From Intestinibacillus sp964580155 (GTDB lineage Bacteria > Bacillota > Clostridia > Oscillospirales > Butyricicoccaceae), in the NCBI GenBank assembly GCA_964580155.1, contig CAZOJP010000001.1:26908-90907 (forward strand): a DNA stretch of 64,000 nt, read 5' to 3'. Shown here piece after piece: positions 57,850-64,000 of this stretch. The first letter of the stretch is position 1, and each line of letters starts with the position of its first letter. The notes below the pieces were generated by a model. The model ran no database searches, had not been told where the DNA came from, and worked only from the letters and a program-made list of their open reading frames with translations. The position numbers were made by a program, and so were the translations under genes.

Positions 57850-57876
57850 TTGGCACTCTTGCACCGTGAGTGCTAA
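57850..57876 (-). promoter_or_regulatory. CIRCE operator (HrcA site) upstream of htpG
   Basis: TTGGCACTC, 9 nt, GAGTGCTAA on the plus strand: one mismatch from the CIRCE consensus TTAGCACTC-N9-GAGTGCTAA. On the minus strand it lies just after a possible promoter (TTGATT, 17 nt, TAGTAT; or TATAGT). Confidence 0.88.
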
Positions 57877-57984
57877 CACTACTATACTAGACCTTTTTAC
57901 ACCAAAAATCAAGAGCGTCACACAAATTTAACAAATTCGCTTTACATCAGCACAGATAATATCGTGTGAAAATTTGCTTTTCTA

Positions 57985-58013
57985 TTGCACGAACACAGGA
58001 TATTCTGTATAAT
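57985..58013 (+). promoter_or_regulatory. Sigma-A promoter of the carboxynorspermidine operon
   Basis: TTGCAC, 17 nt, TATAAT, 43 nt before the start of the dehydrogenase gene. Confidence 0.75.
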
Positions 58014-58056
58014 TGAGGATACATCAAGAACAGAAACTTCAAGGAGGTCATCTATC

Positions 58057-59259
58057 ATGGGAAAGGCGCTCATTATCGGCGCCGGCGGTGTTGCCGGTGT
58101 TGCTATTCATAAATGCTGTCAGTATTCTGAGGTATTCGACGAAATCATGATTGCAAGCCGCACCAAGTCGAAGTGCGATGCATTCGCGCAGGCGCTTGCA
58201 GGCAAGACCCGCACGCGGATTCGCACCGCGAAGGTCGACGCCAACAATGTACAGGAGCTGATTGCGCTCATCGAGGAGTTTAAACCCGATGTCGTGCTCA
58301 ACCTTGCACTCCCCTATCAGGATCTGACGATCATGGACGCATGCCTTGCGACCAAAACACACTACGTCGATACTGCAAACTACGAGCCGGAGGACACGGC
58401 AAAGTTTGAATATAGCTGGCAATGGGCATATCGCGAGCGCTTCAAGGAAGCGGGCATCTGCGCTGTGCTCGGCTCGGGCTTTGATCCGGGTGTCACGGGT
58501 GTTTTCTCCGCGTATGCGCTCAAGCACCATTTTGACGAGATCAACTATATCGACATCCTCGACTGCAACGGCGGCGACCACGGCTATCCGTTTGCAACCA
58601 ATTTTAACCCGGAAATCAACATCCGTGAGGTCACCGCGAACGGCTCCTACTGGGAGGATGGCAACTGGGTTGAGACCGCACCGATGGAAATCAAGCGCTC
58701 CTATGACTTCAAGGGCGTGGGCCAGAAGGATATGTACCTGCTGCACCACGAGGAGCTGGAGTCGCTCGGCATCAATATTCCGGGCATCAAGCGCATCCGC
58801 TTCTTTATGACCTTCGGTCAAAGCTATCTCACCCATCTGCAATGCCTGCAAAACGTCGGCATGACCTCGATTGAGCCGATTGACTTTGAAGGCAAGCAGA
58901 TTGTACCGCTGCAGTTCCTCAAGGCCGTGCTGCCCGATCCGGCAAGCCTCGGCCCGCGCACGGTCGGCAAGACCAACATCGGCTGCATCTTCCAGGGTAA
59001 AAAGGATGGCAAGGACAAGACCTACTATCTTTACAATATCTGCGATCATCAGGAGTGCTACCGCGAGGTCGGCTCGCAGGCAATCTCCTACACGACCGGT
59101 GTGCCCGCGATGATCGGCGCTTCGCTTGTGATGACCGGCAAGTGGTGCAAGCCCGGCGTGTACAACGTGGAGGAGTTCGATCCGGATCCGTTCATGGATC
59201 TGCTCAATCGCTTCGGCCTGCCGTGGGAAGAGGACTTCAGCCCCACGCTGGTTGACTGA
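58057..59259 (+). CDS. Carboxynorspermidine/carboxyspermidine dehydrogenase (saccharopine dehydrogenase family)
   Basis: Reductive condensation of aspartate semialdehyde with a diamine (putrescine or diaminopropane), the first step of the carboxyspermidine route. The N-terminal Rossmann loop is LIIGAGGVAGVAIHKCC, followed by VLNLALPYQDLTIMDACL and CAVLGSGFDPGVTGVFSAY, as in Lys1-type CANSDH proteins. 400 residues. ATG 58057 has AAGGAGG 8 nt upstream; the longer frame runs back over the promoter. The decarboxylase follows, which supports polyamine rather than lysine use. Confidence 0.92.
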   Translation: MGKALIIGAGGVAGVAIHKCCQYSEVFDEIMIASRTKSKCDAFAQALAGKTRTRIRTAKVDANNVQELIALIEEFKPDVVLNLALPYQDLTIMDACLATKTHYVDTANYEPEDTAKFEYSWQWAYRERFKEAGICAVLGSGFDPGVTGVFSAYALKHHFDEINYIDILDCNGGDHGYPFATNFNPEINIREVTANGSYWEDGNWVETAPMEIKRSYDFKGVGQKDMYLLHHEELESLGINIPGIKRIRFFMTFGQSYLTHLQCLQNVGMTSIEPIDFEGKQIVPLQFLKAVLPDPASLGPRTVGKTNIGCIFQGKKDGKDKTYYLYNICDHQECYREVGSQAISYTTGVPAMIGASLVMTGKWCKPGVYNVEEFDPDPFMDLLNRFGLPWEEDFSPTLVD

Positions 59260-59269
59260 GAAATGACCG

Positions 59270-59306
59270 ATCAAGGGCCAGCCGTTTGGGCTGACCCTTG
59301 ATTTTT
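59270..59306 (+). terminator. Hairpin between the two polyamine genes
   Basis: ATCAAGGG-C-CAGCC pairs with GGGCTG-A-CCCTTGAT, one mismatch, followed by TTTTTCG. It has terminator form but lies inside a two-gene pathway, so it may lower expression of the second gene. Confidence 0.65.
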
Positions 59307-59327
59307 CGTAATGGAAAGGATTTTTTC

Positions 59328-60458
59328 ATGGACTTTTCAAACTTTCCCACACCGTGCTTTGTGATCGATGAAGCGCTGCTGCGGCACAATCTCGAGCTGC
59401 TGCGCGATGTCGCGGAGCGCTCGGGAGCAAAAATCTTACTTGCGCAAAAAGCGTTTTCCATGTTTTCGCTCTATCCTCTGATCGCGCAATATCTAAGCGG
59501 TACAGCCTCAAGCGGCCTGCATGAGGCAAAACTGGGGCACGCGTATTTCCCGGGCGAAACCCACGTTTTCTCCCCCGCGTACGCACCGCAGGAGTTCGAC
59601 GAGCTGCTTGGCATTGCGGATCACATCATATTCAACTCGTTTTCGCAGTGGCAGAAATACGGTTCCCGCGCAAAAGCGGCGGGAAAATCGTGCGGTATCC
59701 GCATCAATCCGGAGTGCTCGACGCAGGAGAGCGAGCACGAGATTTACGACCCCTGCGCGCGCGGCTCTCGTCTGGGAACAACGCGCGAAAACTTCCGTCC
59801 GGAGCTGCTTCGCGGTGTGGACGGGCTGCATATGCACACGCTGTGCGAGCAAGGATTTGACGCGCTGGAGACCACCCTGCGCGCATTTGAACGTGATTTC
59901 GGCACCTATCTACATGATATGAAATGGCTCAATCTGGGCGGCGGACATCATATCACGCGTGCGGATTACGACCGTGAGGGGCTTATTGCCTGCGTGCGCC
60001 GTCTGCGTGAAACCTACGGTGTTGAGGTCTATCTTGAGCCGGGCGAAGCCGTTGTACTCAATGCCGGCTTTTTGGTTTCTTCCGTGCTTGACACCCTGCA
60101 CAATCATCTGGATATCGCCATTCTCGATACCTCGGCGGCGTGTCACATGCCCGATGTCATCGAAATGCCGTACCGACCGCCGGTGCTCGGCGCTGCCGAG
60201 CCGCAAGTCAAGGCGCACACCTACCGTCTGGCCGGGCCGACCTGCCTCGCGGGCGATGTCATCGGAGATTATTCGTTCGACGCGCCGCTTGCGGAGGGTG
60301 ACCGCGTCGTCTTCGGGGATATGGCGCTGTATACGATGGTCAAAACCAATACGTTTAACGGTATGAACCTGCCCGCGATCGCGATTTGGCACGAGGACGG
60401 TCGTGCGGAAATCGTTAAAACCTTCGGATATGAGGATTTCAAGAATCGCCTGTCATAA
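59328..60458 (+). CDS. nspC: Carboxynorspermidine/carboxyspermidine decarboxylase
   Basis: PLP enzyme of the alanine-racemase-like fold III decarboxylases; removes the carboxyl from carboxy(nor)spermidine to give (nor)spermidine. The PLP lysine lies in AKILLAQKAFSMFSLYPL near residue 40, LNLGGGHHITRADYDREG near 200, and AGPTCLAGDVIGDYSFD carries the active Cys and Asp. 376 residues from ATG 59328, with GGAAAGGA 7 nt upstream. It completes the two-step route together with the gene before it. Confidence 0.94.
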   Translation: MDFSNFPTPCFVIDEALLRHNLELLRDVAERSGAKILLAQKAFSMFSLYPLIAQYLSGTASSGLHEAKLGHAYFPGETHVFSPAYAPQEFDELLGIADHIIFNSFSQWQKYGSRAKAAGKSCGIRINPECSTQESEHEIYDPCARGSRLGTTRENFRPELLRGVDGLHMHTLCEQGFDALETTLRAFERDFGTYLHDMKWLNLGGGHHITRADYDREGLIACVRRLRETYGVEVYLEPGEAVVLNAGFLVSSVLDTLHNHLDIAILDTSAACHMPDVIEMPYRPPVLGAAEPQVKAHTYRLAGPTCLAGDVIGDYSFDAPLAEGDRVVFGDMALYTMVKTNTFNGMNLPAIAIWHEDGRAEIVKTFGYEDFKNRLS

Positions 60459-60463
60459 GTGAA

Positions 60464-60505
60464 GAAAAAGGACGCAGCGGCTTGATGCCTTCTGCGTCCT
60501 TTTTC
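60464..60505. terminator. Bidirectional terminator between nspC and dcd
   Basis: GAAAAAGGACGCAG and CTGCGTCCTTTTTC pair around a 15-nt loop; A/T runs give both strands a T tail. The dcd stop codon lies at its edge. Confidence 0.85.
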
Positions 60506-61029
60506 TATCGGTCCTCAAAATCACGGTACATGAGGCTCGGCTGAATACCCTCGTTGTTTTGATATTTTCCGCTGCTATAGCGGTCATAATCGCCCAAAAT
60601 GTCATGATAGTAAATTTGGCAAACCTCCGCGTTCGGATAAATGCGAATCGGCTGCACGCAAAAAATCTCCAGCGTCCAGTAGCCGCTAAATCCCACATCG
60701 CCAAACCCTGCGGTCACATGGATAAACAGCCCCAGCCGCCCTGTGGACGAGCGTCCCTCCAGCATCGGCACAAAACGGTCGGTTTTGGTGTATTCGTTGG
60801 TGCGTCCCAGATAGAGCCGGCGCGGCTGCAGCACAAGACCATGCTCCGGGATGATTAAATGCTCGGTTTCGTTGGGGATTTTCATATCGAGCACATCGTT
60901 CTTGTAAACGAGCAGCTCGTTTGCAAGGGACAGGTTGTAGCTATTCGGGTTGATTCGCTTTTCGTCATACGGCTCAATTATGATTTCCTTGCCGATATGC
61001 CGCTTGATTTCGCGTCCGGATAAGATCAT
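60505..61029 (-). CDS. dcd: dCTP deaminase
   Basis: Trimeric enzyme deaminating dCTP to dUTP, for thymidylate supply. The 174-residue product has the family motif EGRSSTGRLGLFIHVTAGF (catalytic Glu region) and FSGYWTLEIFCVQPIRIYP. It starts with an ATGA overlap on the DHHW gene stop and ends at the bidirectional terminator, so it is the last cistron of the MBOAT-DHHW-dcd unit. The link between nucleotide supply and O-acylation is likely only a shared transcript. I cannot tell from sequence if it is the bifunctional (dUTPase) type. Confidence 0.95.
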   Translation of the reverse strand: MILSGREIKRHIGKEIIIEPYDEKRINPNSYNLSLANELLVYKNDVLDMKIPNETEHLIIPEHGLVLQPRRLYLGRTNEYTKTDRFVPMLEGRSSTGRLGLFIHVTAGFGDVGFSGYWTLEIFCVQPIRIYPNAEVCQIYYHDILGDYDRYSSGKYQNNEGIQPSLMYRDFEDR

Positions 61030-62234
61030 GATGCGTCTCCCTTCGGGTTGATGGGCTTGCCCTCGATAAAGCGAACAAGCTCGGGGCTGAAATTGTCTTG
61101 ATGATAAAGAAACAGAACCAAATCGGGCCTTCCTTCACGCAGCAAATCCGCAAAGCTCGCCTGCTCCTCGTAGTAACGTGGATCAATGATTTCAACCTCG
61201 GAAAACAGCGCGGTGAAATAATCGGTTGTCGGATCCTGGAAGGAGTCCTTGAGCAGCAGCACGCGCTGCTCAAGCCGCGCATGGGGGTTGACGACCCGAT
61301 AGTATCCGAGGTTGTCCGTATATACATCGGAATACGTGACGGTGTCCTTGTCCTGCCCCGCCCCGATAATTTGCCGACGCGGCACCTGTTTTGTGTCGTC
61401 CACGCTGATGTAGTAGCGCACATCCTGCGTATTTTTCAGCACGCACACCGGAACCTGTGTCTCGCACGGCAGCGCATAGGAAAGCTGCCGGTTGAGATCG
61501 CCGTCATAGCGGCGGGTCAGGCTCTCCAGCGCGATGTCTTCGGTCACCGCCGCAGAATCGGGGTCCAGGATGCCGCGGCTCACAAGCTGTGCGCGGACAT
61601 ATTCCATCGCATCGAGCGCACCCACGGCATTCCAATGGAAATCGGTGGGAAAATACAGATTTTTGAGTTCTTCCGGCGTGTACTCCTGTTCAAAAAAGCG
61701 AACAAGGTCTATGAGCTGCAAATTATCCACGCCCTGCATGGCCTGCAGGGTCTCTGCGCGATTCTCCGCACCGATCCAGTTGCTGATATACTCGGGAGCA
61801 AGCCGATAGAGTGCGCCGGTTTTAAACGGCACCATAGCATATGCAAAGTGCGTCTCCGGATACGTCTGCGCCAGATGTGTCAGCGCGCCGGTATAGCGCG
61901 GCAGCTGCCAATCCACGCGCACATATTCCTGCGTCATGAGCCATTCATCGTCTGTGACATAGATGCCGCGCACACGGTTTTTCCCCATTGCAAGCTGCAG
62001 TCGGGAGTAGATGTTCAACAGCTCCTCGCGAAACGGAAACTGATCTACCACATAATCACCCAGCGCAGGAGCTAGGTACGACAGTGTCGGCTGATCCATA
62101 TCGGGCAGCTGGCTCAGAATGCGGTTTTCAGTTTTGGTGACGGCCGCATCCGGCTGCAGTGCGCCGATGACCGGAACAGTGAATAAAACCGCCAAAAATC
62201 CGATCAGCAGCAGCCAGTTTGTGAGTTTTTTCAT
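61026..62234 (-). CDS. DHHW/AlgX-like surface O-acyltransferase partner protein
   Basis: Membrane-anchored, SGNH-like protein of 402 residues, of the DHHW family that works with MBOAT proteins to O-acetylate surface polymers. A signal-anchor (KKLTNWLLLIGFLAVLFTVP) is followed by the extracytoplasmic domain; FPTDFHWNAVGALDAMEYV holds the DxHW triad residues near 220 and LLKDSFQDPTT the active-site Ser region. ATG 62234 lies 7 nt after GAGGG; the frame runs further back only inside the MBOAT gene. It follows the MBOAT gene by 10 nt. Confidence 0.92.
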   Translation of the reverse strand: MKKLTNWLLLIGFLAVLFTVPVIGALQPDAAVTKTENRILSQLPDMDQPTLSYLAPALGDYVVDQFPFREELLNIYSRLQLAMGKNRVRGIYVTDDEWLMTQEYVRVDWQLPRYTGALTHLAQTYPETHFAYAMVPFKTGALYRLAPEYISNWIGAENRAETLQAMQGVDNLQLIDLVRFFEQEYTPEELKNLYFPTDFHWNAVGALDAMEYVRAQLVSRGILDPDSAAVTEDIALESLTRRYDGDLNRQLSYALPCETQVPVCVLKNTQDVRYYISVDDTKQVPRRQIIGAGQDKDTVTYSDVYTDNLGYYRVVNPHARLEQRVLLLKDSFQDPTTDYFTALFSEVEIIDPRYYEEQASFADLLREGRPDLVLFLYHQDNFSPELVRFIEGKPINPKGDAS

Positions 62235-62244
62235 TGCATTGCCC

Positions 62245-63645
62245 TCAAAATCGGAAATAAATGAATGGATTATAGGTTGAGTTCGCCAGATGCAGTATGC
62301 ACAGTGCAAGCGCGCCCAGTCCGCCGAGCACCTTAACCGGAAACTCGACCGCAGCGCCGCATCGCGCATACATGCGGCGATACAAACCGGCCATCAGTGG
62401 CGTGCTCGCCAGTACCGCAAGCCCGATGACAGGCATATAATCGTGCAGCATCAGCCGCGCGGTCGCGTCAATGGCGCCAGCAGGCGAAAATCCGCACATT
62501 GCACGCAAAAAACTCGCCGCACCGGACAGAGAGTCCGCGCGAAAGAACACCCATCCGACGGTCACCGCAAGCATGGCATAGCCGTGGCGAAGCACGCGCG
62601 GCAGCTTGCCCAGGGTAGCGCCGAATCGACGCTCAAACAGCAGCAATAGGCCGTAATAAAGACCCCAGAAGATAAATGTCCATGCCGCGCCATGCCAGAT
62701 GCCTGTGAGCAGCCAAACAATCAGCAGGTTGCGTATCTGCCGCCCTGCGGTGCAACGGTTGCCGCCCAGCGGGATGTAGACATAGTCGCGAAACCATGTG
62801 GACAGCGACATATGCCACCGTCGCCAGAAATCCTTGACGCTTTGGCAAATATACGGATAATTGAAGTTTTCGAGAAACTCGAAGCCGAACATGCGACCCA
62901 AACCGATCGCCATATCCGAATACCCGCCAAAATCAAAATAGATTTGCAGCGTATAGCAGATTGCGCCGATCCATGCCGATGCAGTTGACAGATGCGCGGC
63001 AGGCAAGTGAAACAGCTCATCCGCCACCGAACCAAGCGCGTTGGCGAGCAGCACCTTCTTTGACAGTCCGACGAGAAACCGGCTGATCCCCGTGGCGAAC
63101 TTGTCCACGGTATGCGTGCGGTACTCAATCTGATGCATGACCGTTGTATAGCGCACAATCGGCCCTGCCACAAGCTGCGGAAACGCGGCAATATACAGAG
63201 CGACGCGATCGATTCTGCGCTGCGGCGCGGCATCCTGCCGATAGACATCGATCACATAGCTCATTGCCTGAAATGTATAGAAAGAAATCCCCATCGGCAG
63301 CGCAATTGTCGGCACGGACAGCGGACGATGCAGTATAAGTTCCAAATTATCCACGGCAAAATTAGTGTATTTAAACACGCCAAGCAGCGCAAGATTGCAC
63401 ATGACCGACACAGCGAGCCAGGTTTTGCGTCCCCTGCTTTCAGGATTTGCAACAAGCAGTCCAAAGACGTAATTCATTGCAATGGAGGCAAGCATAAGCA
63501 GGATATAACGCGGTTCTCCCCACGCGTAAAACAGCAGACTAAATAGCAAAAACACTGTGTTTCGACAGATTTTTGGCAGCGTATAATATGCAACAAGCAC
63601 AATCGGGAGAAAATAAAAAAGAAATAGAATGCTGCTGAATACCAT
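62245..63645 (-). CDS. MBOAT family O-acyltransferase (AlgI/DltB-like)
   Basis: Polytopic membrane acyltransferase (466 residues, about ten to eleven helices) that passes acetyl groups across the membrane to the DHHW partner. Key parts are DFWRRWHMSLSTWFRDYVYI and the catalytic His in LLTGIWHGAAWTFIFWG near residue 320. It fits the alginate-type AlgI branch, not DltB, since no dlt genes are near. The acceptor polymer is unknown. A promoter lies about 62 nt upstream. Confidence 0.95.
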   Translation of the reverse strand: MVFSSILFLFYFLPIVLVAYYTLPKICRNTVFLLFSLLFYAWGEPRYILLMLASIAMNYVFGLLVANPESRGRKTWLAVSVMCNLALLGVFKYTNFAVDNLELILHRPLSVPTIALPMGISFYTFQAMSYVIDVYRQDAAPQRRIDRVALYIAAFPQLVAGPIVRYTTVMHQIEYRTHTVDKFATGISRFLVGLSKKVLLANALGSVADELFHLPAAHLSTASAWIGAICYTLQIYFDFGGYSDMAIGLGRMFGFEFLENFNYPYICQSVKDFWRRWHMSLSTWFRDYVYIPLGGNRCTAGRQIRNLLIVWLLTGIWHGAAWTFIFWGLYYGLLLLFERRFGATLGKLPRVLRHGYAMLAVTVGWVFFRADSLSGAASFLRAMCGFSPAGAIDATARLMLHDYMPVIGLAVLASTPLMAGLYRRMYARCGAAVEFPVKVLGGLGALALCILHLANSTYNPFIYFRF

Positions 63646-63706
63646 AGGCCCTGTTCCCCATCCTCCGTATCTGCGTATCCGCAGCAGATCGGTTCAAAAT
63701 AGTGTA

Positions 63707-63735
63707 ATTATATCACAAGAATATGTTTTTTACAA
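63707..63735 (-). promoter_or_regulatory. Sigma-A promoter of the MBOAT-DHHW-dcd operon
   Basis: TTGTAA, 17 nt, TATAAT on the minus strand with a TGn extension (TGATATAAT). Confidence 0.75.
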
Positions 63736-63881
63736 GTTTTAATGGCATCTTTCTGCTATACGGCGCAGATATTGCTAGAGTCTGCCGTCTGCAAGCCTGC
63801 CACCTTGCGACGCAAAGTCCTCTCCTTGCACGCTCAAAGTACTTCGGATCTGCGCTCTTACGGTTCCGCACATCGTAAGCA

Positions 63882-63928
63882 CAAAAAAAGAACCGATAAT
63901 CAGCCTTTACAAGCTGTTTAACGGTTCT
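63882..63928 (-). terminator. Hairpin terminator of a gene beyond the right edge
   Basis: AGAACCG and CGGTTCT close a hairpin with an inner CAGC/GCTG pair, followed on the minus strand by seven T. It would end a leftward transcript entering from the right. The 63736-64000 stretch otherwise holds no gene I trust. Confidence 0.6.
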
Positions 63929-64000
63929 AAATTTGGAGCTGCTGACTGTCCTGGTATAGTAAAGTTGTAACACCGCTCTCTAAAGTAGTATAGTAGAAGA

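Noticed and set aside
58048..59274. 408-codon open frame on the minus strand across the carboxynorspermidine dehydrogenase gene
   Set aside because: Antisense shadow of a recognised gene; low-information composition and no ribosome site.
63713..63973. 86-codon open frame on the minus strand at the right edge
   Set aside because: It crosses a hairpin terminator with a T7 tail and the MBOAT promoter; composition does not look coding.
1..64000. tRNA, rRNA, CRISPR array, prophage or insertion sequence
   Set aside because: I looked for tRNA T-loop patterns, regular spaced repeats, integrases, transposases and terminal inverted repeats and found none I could support.

Overview
The window looks like part of a chromosome from an endospore-forming, low-oxygen Gram-positive bacterium of the class Clostridia. 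The support is a complete eight-gene spoIIIA sporulation operon, a glmS ribozyme, two T-box leaders, strong Shine-Dalgarno sites (GGAGG, 5-9 nt before starts), rubrerythrin, an SLH-anchored surface protein and clostridial-type gene orders. The moderately high GC and the cysteine-rich and carboxynorspermidine genes fit an Oscillospiraceae or Butyricicoccaceae-like gut clostridium, but that assignment is inference. I see no prophage, IS element, CRISPR array, rRNA or tRNA. Most of the window is core metabolism.

Left part (1-12.4 kb, all leftward). glmS is cut by the window edge and preceded by its self-cleaving ribozyme. Next come glmM and the Holliday-junction set ruvC-ruvA-ruvB. Then a PLP enzyme of the aluminium-resistance family, an unknown membrane-anchored protein, UDP-GlcNAc 2-epimerase and a TagO-like GlcNAc-1-phosphate transferase (cell-wall polymer initiation), trpS and an aminotransferase. 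glpK (rightward, from a divergent promoter) follows at 12.6 kb.

14-27 kb. asp23 and spoIIIAA-AH run leftward. Divergently, a T-box leader with apparent Phe specifier UUC drives aroF-aroB-aroC-pheA-aroA and a fused aroE-aroK. This is the shikimate route to prephenate and phenylpyruvate, lacking only 3-dehydroquinate dehydratase.

27-42 kb. Surface and wall genes: a phosphodiester-glycosidase/SLH protein, a conserved 99-aa protein, an SH3-NlpC/P60 hydrolase and a cysteine-rich 300-aa protein of unknown role. Then an AI-2E-type permease and the leuA-leuC-leuD-leuB operon behind a second T-box (apparent Leu specifier CUC). hslO, a methyltransferase and a YerC/TrpR-like regulator follow.

42-52.8 kb. 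An XRE regulator; a gene broken by a frameshift at an A8 run; and a leftward operon methyltransferase-acpS-nnrD-lipoprotein-alr-ndoA-small membrane protein. In that operon the lipoprotein seems to use a CTG start and the NdoA toxin has no visible antitoxin. Then a TM1266-like regulator, rubrerythrin, a lone glgB, a small DUF1540 gene behind a sigma-F/G-like promoter, and an exonuclease/DUF2461 cluster.

53-64 kb. An Lrp regulator with its aminotransferase, a lipid kinase, htpG under a CIRCE operator, the two-gene carboxynorspermidine pathway, and an MBOAT-DHHW-dcd operon (surface polymer O-acylation plus dCTP deaminase).
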